Below the pieces are notes generated by a model. It was not told the origin of the DNA. It saw only the letters and a program-made list of their open reading frames with translations, and searched no databases. The position numbers were made by a program, and so were the translations under genes. From positions 45,103,724-45,167,723 of the forward strand of contig OX637287.1 of the NCBI GenBank assembly GCA_951799445.1: a stretch of 64,000 bases of DNA, read 5' to 3'. This stretch comes from Pseudisothecium myosuroides (lineage: Eukaryota > Streptophyta > Bryopsida > Hypnales > Lembophyllaceae). Below are positions 33,301 to 44,876 of the stretch, piece after piece (positions within the stretch are counted from its first letter, which is position 1; each line of letters begins with the position of its first letter).

Positions 33301-35140
33301 TTAAACTCCAAAAGTCCCATTGTCCCTCGGAGGTCAAAATGGATTTCGGACAAGTTCCTATGAACTCAACTTTTGGTGAAACATTGTGAAACTTTCTCAT
33401 AAGATAGAAAAAATTATTAGCTTTTTGGAAATCTGGTTTTTATTTCAATTGGTGACACAGAGTAAAATTTATATTACAATAAGCTTAAATTTGAACTTGG
33501 TGTGTTGAAAAAAAAATCTACAAAATCTTGAAATAAAAATTTTGAATTTTTTTTTCTCATAGATGGGTGATTGCAAGAAACACTTGTACTATTTGTTGCA
33601 TTTTGTAACAGTACTCATGATTTTTTTTGGAATATTTTAAAATTAAAAAATAATTTTTAATTTTTTTAAAAATATAGATAATGTATACACCTTTGAGATG
33701 AAGGTAACCACCAAAGGAAAAGCGTAAGAAAATTCTCTAAATAGGAGAACTAGAAAAGAAAAAAAATTCAAGAATGTAGATATTTGGATGTTTAAATTAG
33801 TTTAAAATTAAAATTAAAATTAAAATAGAAAATAAAAAATTGACATTTGTAAGAACTCTATAGAGATGGTCATTTACCAAAAGAACCACCAAAAATATAT
33901 TTTATATGTTTCAAAATGCAAGTTAAATGAAGCTCACTTTGTAGACCTCTACACAATATAAAATTTAGTATTTTTAAAATTCCTTTGGACAATAGCTACA
34001 AGTCTACTAGGAGACCATTTTTCCAAATTTTAGCTCCAAGTTTGTTTTTATGGGTACTAAATAGTACAAAATAAAAATTCAAATTGGAATTTGTGACATA
34101 AAATTGGGGGCTATTTTTGGATAGTAAAAAAAATTGAAACTAACAAAAATGTTAGACAAGGCGTATAATAGTCATGAGTACGTTAACTATAAATCTTGAG
34201 TCATTTGGAGCTAGAATGCAAACATTATGGCCAAAAAACAAAAAAAGACACAATGTGATGGAAAATAAGACAAATGTTTCTTGCAATCTCCCACATGTCT
34301 TATTTTGTGTCACAATTTGCAAGCTAATTTTTTTTACCATAAATTTTGCATTTTGGCTCTAAATGACTCAAAATTTATAGGTAAGGTACTCATAACTATT
34401 ATACACCTTGTCTAATTCCTTTGTAATTTTCATAAATATTTTTAGTCCAAAAATAGACCCTAATTTTATGTAACACTTGCCAATTCAGAGGGTTTTATTA
34501 CTATTTAATATCTAACAAAACAAATTTAGAGCTAAAAATTGGAGGAGATGGCCTCTTCTAGTAGACTTGTAGTTGTTGTCCAAAGGAATTTTAAAAGAAT
34601 GAATTGTATGTAGTGTAGAAGTCCACAAAGTGAGCTTTTTTCTACTTGCATTTTGAAACATATAAAATATTATTTTGGTGGTTCTTTTCGTGAAAGTTTA
34701 TATCCATAAAGTTGTTACAAATGGCCAATTTTTAATTTTTAATTTTAATTTAATTTTAATTTTAATTTAGTTAAACTAACTAAAACATTAGAGTATTTAA
34801 TTTCTTAAGATTTAGCACTTTTGGGGTTCTCCTTCTTAGAGAATTTTTTTATACATCTCCTTCGGTGGAAGTTTGGTGGTTACTTCATCTTAAAGGTGTA
34901 TACATTATCTATATATTTTTTTAAATGGAAAGTTATTTTTCTAATTTTAAAGTTTTTCAGGAAAAAATCGTGAGTACTGTTCAAAACGCAACAAAATTGG
35001 CAAGTGTTTCTTGCAATCATCAAGGTTGTATTTTTGTCTACATAGAAAGCTTTTATTCATTCCATTTGGATTTGTGATGTGAAAATTACGGGTCATCTTA
35101 TTTTGCGGGCAATAAAAGCATCTTTTTGAAATAATCTATA
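33301..35140. mobile_element. TTAA family 1 fragment, split by a foldback element
   Basis: The left piece (about 33301-33564) matches internal blocks of the copies at 26614 and 61574 (TGTCCCTCGGAGG, GACAAGTTCCTATG, TTTTTATTTCAATTGG). The right piece (35024-35140) continues the same family (CATTCCATTTGGATTTGTGA, GCGGGCAATAAAAGCATC). The intact paralog reads straight through at about 61841-61880. The TTAA ends are no longer clear. Confidence 0.55.
33565..35023. mobile_element. Foldback element, 1.46 kb hairpin, GGGT-ATTGCAAG termini
   Basis: The left end is GGGTGATTGCAAGAAACACTT and the right end CAAGTGTTTCTTGCAATCA. The two halves (about 33565-34240 and 34330-35023) are inverted copies of each other over nearly their full length; matched pairs include GATAATGTATACACCTTTGA/AAGGTGTATACATTATC and TTAGACAAGG/CCTTGTCTAA. 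The axis is near 34285. The termini resemble those of the elements at 23217 and 62626. A transcript would fold into a long double-stranded RNA. Confidence 0.75.
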
Positions 35141-35151
35141 ATTTTAAGTTA

Positions 35152-37700
35152 GGTTGTTTGTTTTGTTTGTTTTATTTGTTTATTTAATATGCTGAGATCT
35201 AAGAAACTACGACTTTCTGGATAGTATTTTTTAATTGTATTTATTTGCTTTGTTTTGTTTTTTTATTTGATACAATAAGATCTAAGAAACCATGAATTCC
35301 TTTGGTAGCGTTTTTATTTGTATTGGAAAGCTCTCCGCCAGAAAGGATGCACGGAAGTTGTTTTGTATCATTCAGACCTACAATGTGAAAGTTATTGAAT
35401 TATGGTCAATTTCATGAAAATGGCGGTATTCCAAGTGCCACTTTGATGGTGTGCCGTTTTCACCATCTAGAACAGGTATAGAGTTTAGAACGGTTGTTTT
35501 GAACCATCTAGGACAGGCATAGATTTAGAATGGCTGTTTTGAATTGTTTTCATGCCATTTTAAAATAAGATCGTCATTTTAATGAAATTGACCATAATTT
35601 CAAAAAAAATATGAATTAAAAATTGAATTAAATTATCTTTTATTTTGGAAAAACCATAACTTTTACATCTCATGTTCAAAAGCCACAAAACAAAGCCCTT
35701 GCACTCTTTCATGTTGAAAGCTTTCTATTTGTAGCAATTGTATTTGGACCTAAAGTGTAAAAGTTATGGATTTTTTTAAATTAAAAAATTGAATTAAAAT
35801 ATCTTTTACTTTGGAAAAACCATGACTTTCACATTACATGTCAAAATGCCAAAAACCAAAGCCTTTGCACTCTTTTATGCATAAAGCTTTTTATTTGTAC
35901 CAAGAACGCAACCTCTCACACTATTGTATGAAAGTTATTGAGGTGGTTACAGGCAGTTAACTGCCTCTTTTGAGGTGACAGTGTAAAACCATGTACAAAT
36001 GCAATAGTAGGGTAGTTAGAGAATAAACTTTGCACATGTGGCACACTGTAACTGGCCGGAAATGATTTTCATTTCCTTATATTGTATGAAACATATTACA
36101 CAAAACACGAGAAGTGTTTCAATGATCAGAATTACACTAAAAGACTTATAGCTCAAAATGGGTTGAAATAACTAATGTTATTTTCAGCAAAAAAATCCCA
36201 AACATATAGTCCAACCGGAAGATTGTTTTTGAGGTAGAAGAAGTATTCATTTTATTAAATTTCTATACCTTTTCAATAGCTTCTCGAACTTTGATTACAA
36301 CAAGTTTAAAGTTGTGATTGCACACATATTGATCGTCAGTAATATACTGAAGAAGAAAATAATCTTCATGAGAGTTCTGCAAATAAATCTAAAATCCATT
36401 TTAAATAAAATAGTTATTCTTTCATATTGATTAACAACTAATATTGAATCGAATATATTTTAGTTAAGTTCAATAGTTGAATGTCTTTGAATAATATAAA
36501 ACAATATATCAGTAATAAGTGAATGTCATAGTATATAATATTTTCTTTAATTGAAGAATATATAGCTAATTAAATGATTAGAAACTACCATCAATGAATC
36601 TTTCACAAGATAAAAATCAGATGTAACTTCCAATTATTTTATATCTTCTTTGCTGGCATTAGTATCAACTTTGAAATGTACCTTGTTTTTGGTGTCTATT
36701 TTTTTTCAATATTCATCTTTTTACAAGTATCGTGAGAGATGTACAATGACACCACTCCAAAAACATGTTCTTCAGGCACTAAAATAAATTAAATTAAATA
36801 TTAATTACTTTGATTCAACAACTCTTGTAAATTGCAGTTCATTCAATACACCAAATATCAAGATGGTAACAATATGATTTAAATTAATCAGCATTGTTGT
36901 ATTAAAAAAAATTATCATTCATATTTCATTAAAAAAAATTCTTGTCATTTCTACTTTTAAAATGCATTTCAAAACCTTAAGTTTAAATAACATTTTAATA
37001 ACCTATATTTAAATTTGATGTTCAATTTTTTTTAAACCTTGTAGTGGAGGTTTAGGGGGGGTTTCTTCAACTTTCTTCCTCCCTATTAGAATTGCCAACT
37101 TCTCTGCTATTAACATTTCCACCGTGGTTGCAGTGTAGCCTTAATAAGCAAATTCAACTATGGTCTTTTAAACCTTCACAATTGATGTTGTAGTTATTTA
37201 GGTATAATGTAAACCTTTTTTGAAATCTACAATTATAATAAGAATTAATGAATTACTCTTAGGAAAATGAAATTACATCAAATCAAAATGGAATTTTGAA
37301 AGGTGTGATCATTTTGTTGATAAAGTTCATTGCCACCAAATAAGTCACAGGGCAAGCATGCAGATACTAAAGGCTTGGCTTCTTCAAGTCAAATTAAATC
37401 ACACAGCTTTTGTTTTCTTTTTGAATTGCACGGCTATTGATTTTTCAAGGGGGGGATTGTTTTCTTTTTGAATCGCATTGTTGTTGATTTTTGAGAAGGG
37501 ATGTATTGTTTTCTTTTTAAATCCGCACATCTGTTGATTTTTCATTTTTCATTTGGGGGGTCAGGGCGGGGTTGCCTGACTCTTCTTAGGAAATAGTATG
37601 AAAGTTATTGAATTTCAAAGTTTTAATGAATTCAAAATTCAAAAAAATTATTTTTACTTTTATTTTGGTTGTGGCAATAGTACAGGACACACTAGTGAGT
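35152..37700 (+). repeat. Dispersed repeat R4, long copy with decayed coding-like pieces
   Basis: The start (GTTTGTTTTGTTTG, TATGCTGAGATCTAAGAAAC) and end (GGTTGTGGCAATAGTAC, ACACTAG) match R4 at 11310 and 61323, but this copy is about 2.5 kb. GCCACAAAACAAAGCCCTTG occurs at about 35680 and a variant at about 35850. Inside, on the minus strand, frames read TVEMLIAEKLAILIGRKKVE (about 37100), VPEEHVFGVVSLYISHDT (about 36750) and YFLLQYITDDQYVCNHNFKL (about 36320). These look like remnants of coding exons, with stops and frame changes between them. I cannot name the protein. It could be the element's own lost gene or a captured one. Confidence 0.4.
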
Positions 37701-38052
37701 ATTGAAGAAATAAGTGACTCCTTCTCAAAAATGAAAGAAAATAACACTGATGGAGCTACTTGTTTAGGCTCTTTTTTAAATTTTTAAATAGAAATGTGGG
37801 ATACTTGTGATACATGGTTGGACATGTGGACATATGTAGACCATGTGGACATGTGGACATATGTACACTCAATAGGGGTTTTAAGAGGACCCATACTAAT
37901 TAATCAACATCTCACACTATATAAATATCTACCTTTTCTATACATCAATAGTTATTGAAGTGTTCGAGGGTTGTACATCATGTTTCAAACATCTACAGTT
38001 TTCCAAGATAAGTCCCTTTAATTTTTTGGTTCCTTAATACCCCTGTTCAGTG

Positions 38053-38179
38053 CAGTGTTTTTTTTTTGGACAAGTGTCGCCAGAAGTCTTCAGATCACTG
38101 GAGCAAATCTGGAGGGAGCGAGTTGGACAGGCTCAAACCCTCTGACAAGTGCGATGTATCGCTCAAAAAAACAACGCTG
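38053..38179. mobile_element. hAT-type MITE, 127 bp
   Basis: The ends are CAGTGTTTTTTTTTTGG and, reversed, CAGCGTTGTTTTTTTGAGCG, with a perfect 8-bp target duplication GTTCAGTG (38045-38052 and 38180-38187). CAG termini and 8-bp duplications are hAT hallmarks. Confidence 0.85.
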
Positions 38180-38189
38180 GTTCAGTGTA

Positions 38190-38600
38190 AGGTAGTAGGC
38201 TCAAAAAGCGACCCTTTAAGGGCTGATCCGCCTTTTTCATAGGTGCACATGAACCAAAATATTTTTAGCTCATTTTTCAGAGAAAGAACAATAGATGCGG
38301 AACGTAACACAAGTGGTTTCATATTTTTTGAAGCATTTTTGAAATAGTTATGAATTTTCAAAGATTTCAGTGGTAGGTACCTATTTGTGACACTAGGTCT
38401 CCCAAAATCCGTCCCCTTGCAATTTTGAAAGTGATTTCAGGAAATCAAGGCCAATGATTGGCTCTCACAATAAAAAAAACAATTTTTTCTTGATTCATTC
38501 AATAGCAAAAGTGGTCCATTTAAGGATCATCACCAATCCATTCTACAGCTAAATATAGGGATGGTTTGAAGGAGAGGGTCGCATTTACAGCCTCCTACCT
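38190..38600. mobile_element. AGGTAG/TA family element, 411 bp
   Basis: The ends are AGGTAGTAGGCTCAAAAAGC and CAGCCTCCTACCT with TA on both sides (38188-38189, 38601-38602). It sits immediately right of the hAT MITE. Same length and inside as the copy at 32520. Confidence 0.8.
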
Positions 38601-38602
38601 TA

Positions 38603-39050
38603 GTGGTTAGTGTAAACTACAGACTAGGCAATAATTTGTTGGGCGATTGGACCTGGGATGGTGAAAGGATACTGATCAGAGTGTGTCTTACAAGTTACAA
38701 CGGCAACGGATCTTCATTAAGTTACCTCCTAAAATTGTTCAGAAACTGAACCCAGGACAAGACAGTGATTGATTTTGCATAGATCTGTATTTTAGTCGGC
38801 AAAACATTTTGGTAAAGGCGCGCAAGTGAGGTCACGTACCAGAGAATGAGCGCCTTCGGGTGGCTTTGGTGTGTTCCATTTTTGTATTTTAGTTTAGTTT
38901 TTCTTGAAACACACGATCGGCAATTTCCATTGCGAGGGGAGTGTTCCGCATTTTCTCGGAGTTAAAATCAATTTCAATGTTCTGAAAAAAATAAATGAAA
39001 ATACAGAACAGAATATGAGGTGAAATCATGATTCATGACGTTTAAAACCA
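38603..39050. other. Intergenic, nothing recognised
   Basis: A somewhat less AT-rich stretch without an open frame, repeat end or RNA gene that I can support. Confidence 0.4.
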
Positions 39051-39053
39051 CTA

Positions 39054-39371
39054 AGGTAACAGGTTCAGAAATCGCCCACTTGAGAGCTAAAACTGAATTT
39101 TGGGGAGGTGAAATGTCTCAAAATGTTTTTCAATAAATTTTCCTTGGAAGACAAGAGGAATTGACATCTAACCCAAGTCGTTTCATATTTTCTGGAATTA
39201 GTTATGAAATTTTGAAGTTGAAGTGGCATAGGGCTCTAAAATCGCCCACCCCCTAAAATGTACACTGTTTGTACTTTGCTGAAGGCTATGAAATAATTAC
39301 ATGTACAAGTAGTGTACATTTGAATAGGGTGGGCGATTTTAGAGCCTGTGCGATTTCAGAGCCTATTACCT
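39054..39371. mobile_element. AGGTAG/TA family element, 318 bp
   Basis: The ends are AGGTAACAGGTTCAGAAATC and GATTTCAGAGCCTATTACCT with TA on both sides. It pairs with the 315-bp copy at 28264, so the family has at least two size classes. Confidence 0.75.
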
Positions 39372-39479
39372 TATATATGTCCACATGGCCACATGGTCTA
39401 CATATGCTAGTTTGCCCTCACTGCAAGTAGATCTTTCCCGTCAGTAGGTAGAGGTACACAAGCATGGATGATTAAATGT

Positions 39480-40082
39480 TTATAGTGGGGAATTGAGTTG
39501 AAAGTCTAGGTAAAAAAAAGGAAATTCAAATAAACTTAATTTTCATTCTTAAAAAAAATTGTTAAGTAGAAGTAGCTACGAGATAGAAGGAATATTTGAA
39601 TTATTAATTTCTCCACGATGGAATTAAAACATACTAATTCCAAAGGTGAGATTGTTCTAGAAAGCAAAATAAACCGTGTGGATTTTTTTTTAATTGTAAA
39701 AATTCCATTCAAAAATGAATCCTACAAGTTGCTCTAAATGCCCAAAAAACAAAATTGTCCATAACTTTCGCATAACAAATCCAAATGGAATGAATCAAAT
39801 GTAGACAAAAATATAATCTATGGAAAAAAAATTTAATAAAAAACTTCAAATTTTTGAATTTTTTTTTCCCACTCGGTTTTCCCTGTTTTGAGCTTGTTTG
39901 GGTATAACTTTTGTTCTTGGGCACCAATTTTAAAAAAATTATATTTCCCATGAAGTTAATCAATTTTTCTATCCTACAAAAAAAAAAAAAAAAAAAAAAA
40001 TCATGACAAAAATTCAGGCCGGAGGTACCTTAAGTTTATGAAATCCAATTTGTCCCCATTGGGAATAATGGTCCTTTAGAGG
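39480..40082. mobile_element. TTAA family 1, truncated copy
   Basis: The right end is GGTCCTTTAGAGG then TTAA (40083-40086). Internal family blocks (CAAAATTGTCCATAACTTTC, CAAATGGAATGAATCAAA) run leftwards to about 39480, where the element appears truncated. A run of 20 or more A lies at about 39979-40001. Confidence 0.6.
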
Positions 40083-40086
40083 TTAA

Positions 40087-41089
40087 AAAATGCTAGACTA
40101 TAATGATGGTCTTGCACATTGCTGCCACAAAGTTTCCAAAACCTCATTTCATCCATCTTGGAGAGCCAGCATATATAAAAATTGCATTCAAAAATTACAT
40201 ACTCAATATTGGCCTCCTTCAATTTAAAACCCAATATGAAAGAGCCAATAAACTTAGAACCTTCTCGAAAGAAAGGCCACATAACCATTTGTCCAAAAAC
40301 CAAAAACCAAACAAACTGCTGTATGGCTACGAACAGAATTTCGAAAATCCAAGAGACGGCTATGCCCGTCCAACGTACTAGGGATCAGCTAACACTCAAC
40401 CGCCACACAGCCCTTGAGCTGTCATAAATGTAAGCACAGCCCTCGTTTCCAATCCAAACGAAAAACTCGACAATCGCCAGGCCGTTCTCGGCTGGCTGGT
40501 TTGTATTCTTATTCTTTGCAATGAAATTCCGTTTCATTTGTGCCCAAAAAAAAAAAAAAAAAAAAACCCGACAATCCGAATCTTGACAAAAACTCTGACA
40601 ATACCGACAGTGCTCTCGGCCCTGCTTGTGCTCCTGTAGCAGTTAATGACACAGTAGGAGACTACGAGTGCAACAGTCTCGACGAGAACAGTACACAACT
40701 CGCATTCATCACCATACTGCAGGGGCACCAGATTTTTACATGCAATTTCAAACTGGTACGGGCAACTAGCTCCCTATCGGTGCATGAGGTCAGCGGCAAA
40801 TGTCACAGGTCAGGGTCATGCACTTTAGAACTATTGAAAGTGCGATGTCCGGGGATATTTCACAGAAATTAGGGTCTTCAAGTGAAACCAGGCTCGTACA
40901 TTCATGTTGGCGTTTTTGGGTTGCTAGAATGAGTACAGGAAGGGAGCAACTTACCAGTCGATGTCTTTTGGGATGAATGGCGTTACACTTCCTATGTAAC
41001 GCCCGGATCCAGTGTCAGACTGTCAGTACATGCTAGCAACATGCTTACCAAGATTGTGTTGTACAGTAACCGGCAACAGTATATTGTGA
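40087..41089. other. Intergenic, mixed composition, no identified gene
   Basis: Includes a poly(A) run at about 40547-40566 that follows non-repetitive, moderately GC sequence (40380-40546) on the plus strand. This is the pattern left by retroposition, but I recognise no parent transcript. An open frame at 40540-40872 begins in the A run and has no family motif. I call no gene here. Confidence 0.35.
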
Positions 41090-41669
41090 ATCTACGAAAA
41101 TTGTGGAAGTCCACGTTCAAACCAAGTTTAGCTAGGCCACACAATATGAGTGCTTGGATTGTTGCAATCCAATGTGTATAGTAAGGAGTCTCTAAAAACA
41201 TGCTTGAGGTTGTTAGTGATGCCCCAGGTGGTGATACTAAATACGTAGAAGTAGGCATCAAGCTAAACAAAGTCAAAATGTTCCAAATTTTAATGTGCAC
41301 GTCTTACACAACTTGAAAATAGAGTATTGAATATTCGATCCGTTTCACTTTTTCGTACTCAATTGCCTGACCTTTTGAGAGTTTGAGATCAATTTCAATT
41401 TACAACCTTCACGTTTGTTGAAATTCTGAAACATGCGTGTCCACAACATTGTTGCCTGGTACTGTACAGATAAATGTAGCACGCAGTACCTGACAAATTC
41501 AGCACTCTCCCAGAACGAGACATCGACACACTATTTACGGTAAGAGATTCGTACAAGATTCTTACAATGAATATCTTACCCGAGAATAATTCCTTATTAG
41601 TCTAACAATAATTCTACAACTCCTAAACAACGCTGGTCATCAATACAACAACACTGTGGGGCCGAAGAA
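41090..41669. repeat. 3' flank of copy 4, matches 29590-30254
   Basis: Shares with the copy 3 flank the ordered blocks GCCACACAATATG, GTTGCAATCCAATGTG, GATGCCCCAGG and GTTGCCTGGTACTGTACAGA. No separate gene is seen. Confidence 0.75.
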
Positions 41670-42543
41670 CTAGTTGTCGACCTGGATCTGCACAGCTGCA
41701 TCAGCAATCTCGGCCGCCAAGGCTCGCAGAAACGCAGAGTATGGCGACGTGGTGAGCACATAAACTCCGGGGGTCCCAATCAGAGAAGAGCACTTCTCTT
41801 CCACGGTCTTCATTTCTTTCATGAGCTCGCACAAGGAAGCCTTCCACAGGGTCATGTTCAGAACATCCCACGGCAATGGCGCATTCCCTGGTGGAAGCAC
41901 TGTCACATGTTCAGCCATGTCCAGCAAAACGCTGCAAATCGTCTCTCGGTCCTTGAGATTCTTCTTCAGGAATTGTGGCCCTCGGTTGCAGAAAAACTCA
42001 AGGCACTGGGAGTGGGAAATTCCGTCTGAGACGACATCACCAGGCTCACCACCAGTGAACATCTTTTCGTCTCCACTCACTGGCGTTCCAGGAGAGTTCA
42101 GGAAAATCATATCAGTTACGTTTGTGGATGATCAATGTTGCAGATTCTGAAGCACTGAGTGAGTTATGGAAAGAAATAGATGATGTGTTTAACAAGGGAA
42201 AAACTTGATTCCTTTACAGGTGGTCGTACATATGTTCAATCACCGTTGCTTGGCTTACCTTGTTCTTGCAGAATCTTCATGACAGGGTTGTCAGAGTCGT
42301 CCCACCCTTCCCCGTTCTGCAGATGCCCTGCTATCATGTGGGCCTCACAAGCACCGTCAACTATGCGAGGCCTTCCTGCAGGCAACATTTGGATCGACAT
42401 GTTGGATTTAGGGAGCCTCTCGTCGTCGTCGACATTGAAGTGAAGTCCAGGGACCTTCGTCTCCAAAATGTATGCCAAGAATTCGCTTCTTGTGAACTGC
42501 AGAGCTGCGGAGCTCAGTGCATGAAGAGCGTGAACGGCCTCAT
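41670..42543 (-). pseudogene. Tandem-family gene, copy 4, N-terminal frameshift
   Basis: Exon 1 would run 42543-42260 and exon 2 42079-41670. The start ATG and its GCCGCCACC context are conserved, but near 42524-42532 one base is missing relative to the other copies (CATGAAGAGCGTG against CATGATCCAGCGTG). After MRPFTL the frame reaches a stop within three codons. From about residue 10 the original frame is open to the end of exon 1. It has the donor AACAAG|GTAAGC (a change from GTATGC that keeps a good donor) and the acceptor GCCAG|. Exon 2 is fully open and ends AVQIQVDN. An internal ATG at 42478 could give a shortened protein starting MAYILETKVPG. Recently disabled or N-terminally altered; the conserved promoter block with TATAAA lies upstream. 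Confidence 0.75.
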
Positions 42544-44215
42544 GGTGGCGGCCTAAGTTTCTTCACACAAGCGATCTGTGCAGGCCAACAAACCACACAT
42601 TCAGAACCGATCTATCTACTGAGACAAAATTCTGAATGCATCGGCGTGCGAGTCCAATAGCTAGTACATTGACAAGTGGTACACTCATAAACCAAGCACT
42701 CTCTGTTCGCCATTTACCCTCCTTCTGGCATGCAAATCAAAACAAAGCGATACAAAGTGCTAGTTTACGAGTGACCAGAATACAAATTGGCTATATTGCC
42801 ATAAATTTTTGGCAGATAAGTAGCTGAAGTCCACTTATCATACAAGATCGACAGATAGATTGGAAGGTTGTCGTAACTGACAAGCATCGTGACCGAGGGT
42901 GTTGACGATGATAATCTCTTGCAAACACAAGCTCAGAACTTTATAGGTATCCAGCAGCAAATTAAAGTGGCCAAAGGTGCCATGAAAGCCATGTTGCATG
43001 GTTTATTGGTTCTGTTTAAAGGACAGAAACTACTGTATGCCATGCACTCTAGTTTCAGAATCTGAGTTTCCAAATCCTATGTACAAGACGCATTCACACT
43101 CCACAACGCGGTTAAGTTTTGGTTGAAGTGGAGATGTGGGATCCGACTGCTCAAGAAGTTAACCTACAGTACGACAGAGCCTCACGGTTACACCGTTCTT
43201 GTTCAGCAAGTTTTTTTGGGGGCCATACAGCCTACAAGATAAGCACTCATATTATCCGTCTATACTGTGGCCTTACAGTGGTTCTTCTGCAGGTTGTACT
43301 GCCCCCAAAACAGGCTGCAGCTGTCCTGTTGCAATGCATCATTGATCCTTTTTGTTCCTCCAAAGAACCGTGTGAATGCGGTTGTCGGGGCGAGCACGTG
43401 ATTAATTATTAGTTGGGGGTGAGGGGAGGAAGACGGTACTGCGTGCTCCTATTGGTCACTTTTCTTGTGACAGAACGACAAGAACAGGGCCAACAACTGT
43501 AGGTTAGAAAGGCCGTGGTTCTTCCTGCAGGTGGAGATGTAGGGCCGGATTGAATGGAGCCATAAGTTATGGGAAGCGACACACATCGAATGATCAAAGT
43601 GCTGAAAATAGGTGTAGGGGAGCAGCTCCATTTGATGTTAATTATTCCGACCCAAGTAATTAGAACTTAAAACTCTTGTCGTGGTGTTGAGCGCTGTTCA
43701 TGTGCCGAATCAGTTGCGAATCAAGTGTCAGTTCCTTGCACTGTACAGTACAGTACTGAACATATATCCTTGCCTGTCCCTCAGCACCGAAGGTTCCAAT
43801 GAGCGCGTGAATTCACGATGAATTGAAGGTAACGCGCTTGCGACACCGACGTGGATGCTTCGTCACTTTGATGAGCTGCTAAATACCGGTATCAATATTG
43901 CAATACTGAAGCACCCACTGAAGAGCTGATCGCTTGTGGGGGCAAGCAAAACTCCTGGAAAGATTTATCAGCAAATTATCATAGAAAGAAAAATGAATCG
44001 GAATTGGCATCTAACCCAAGTTGCGATATATTTTTAGGACCTTCATGGAATTAGTAAGAAATTTTTGAAGTTGAATGCAATGGTTACTAAAAGACAGTGT
44101 CCTACTGTCCGTCTCTTGAAATGTACAGTACAGTATTGTGCAGAACAGTGAGCTTGAGTGTGCGTCCGTCGTCTCCAACTTCACTGAACTTAAGCTTATT
44201 ATTGCCGCTGCCTTT
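42544..44215 (-). promoter_or_regulatory. 5' leader and upstream region of copy 4
   Basis: TATAAA on the minus strand at 42945-42940 sits in the conserved block. About 320 bp at 43010-43330 is absent from the other upstream regions. The block GTTCCTCCAAAGAACCGTGT returns at about 43352, then GTGATTAATTATTAG, GTGCTCCTATTGGTC (about 43442) and CAACAACTGTAGG. From about 43580 to 44100 the sequence matches 1150-1300 and 1840-1960 (copy 0 side). Confidence 0.65.
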
Positions 44216-44220
44216 GCTTA

Positions 44221-44616
44221 GAGCATCCCCACAGCACCTCATAATTTGACGCAAACCCGGGAGGTGGCCGGGCCGGCCATTTTAATTGCCCCACAGCGAC
44301 TCAAAAAGTGGCTCAAAAATGGCCGGGCACTGTCAAATTTGATGAAGACTCGGCCAAATGGTGAAGCTTGCCCGTGGCTCAATTTGGGCTCCTTTTGCAA
44401 TTTCCGAGGTACTTTTGGAATGTTGGAAGCTTTTGTCTTCCCCGCATTGATTAAGAGATGCAAGGTGGCGCTATGGTGATGCAAATTTAGAACTATGGGA
44501 CTTGTGCCAAGCCGTGTGGCCGTGTAGCCGTGGGGCACACGCCGGACACATGGGCCGGGCTCAAGCAAATTCAAATCAAAATGAGTGCTTTACGGAGTCT
44601 AGCTGTAGGGATGCTC
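44221..44616. mobile_element. Tourist-like (PIF/Harbinger) MITE, 396 bp
   Basis: TIRs GAGCATCCCCACAGC and GCTGTAGGGATGCTC with a TTA target duplication (44218-44220, 44617-44619). Both features are standard for PIF/Harbinger MITEs in plants. The ends resemble those of the Harbinger element at 6742-13844, which could have supplied transposase when it was active. Confidence 0.85.
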
Positions 44617-44698
44617 TTACGCTACCAATTCAGCAACTAATCCCCGAGTTGGCCTCCATGCTGCATTATTGAGCTCCTCAAAAGTCCGTCGCCAATTC

Positions 44699-44876
44699 AC
44701 ACAGGGGAAGTAGGAGCCGTTACCATGTGGTAATGGTCAAGTTTTTTCCACATGGTAACCACCTCCTAAGTGGTAAACTCATAGTAGTTTACCACTTAAG
44801 AGGTGGTTCCCACAAGGTAATGGTCAAATTTTTCCCAATTTTTCCCAGATGATAACCCCTCCTACTTCCCTTGTGT
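44699..44876. mobile_element. Palindromic TIR element, 178 bp
   Basis: The ends are ACACAGGGGAAGTAGGAG and CTCCTACTTCCCTTGTGT. Inside is a second palindrome, CCACCTCCTAAGTGGTAAAC against GTTTACCACTTAAGAGGTGG, and paired TACCATGTGGTAATGGTCAA / ACAAGGTAATGGTCAAA segments. No target duplication is clear. Confidence 0.6.

Noticed and set aside
36700..36790. Ribosomal protein uS11-like fragment (EEHVFGVVSLY)
   Set aside because: A short resemblance only; the downstream conserved residues of that family are absent.
40540..40872. A 110-aa plus-strand frame starting KKKKKKKPDNP
   Set aside because: It begins inside a poly(A) run and has no motif, no splice context and no conserved copy in the window.
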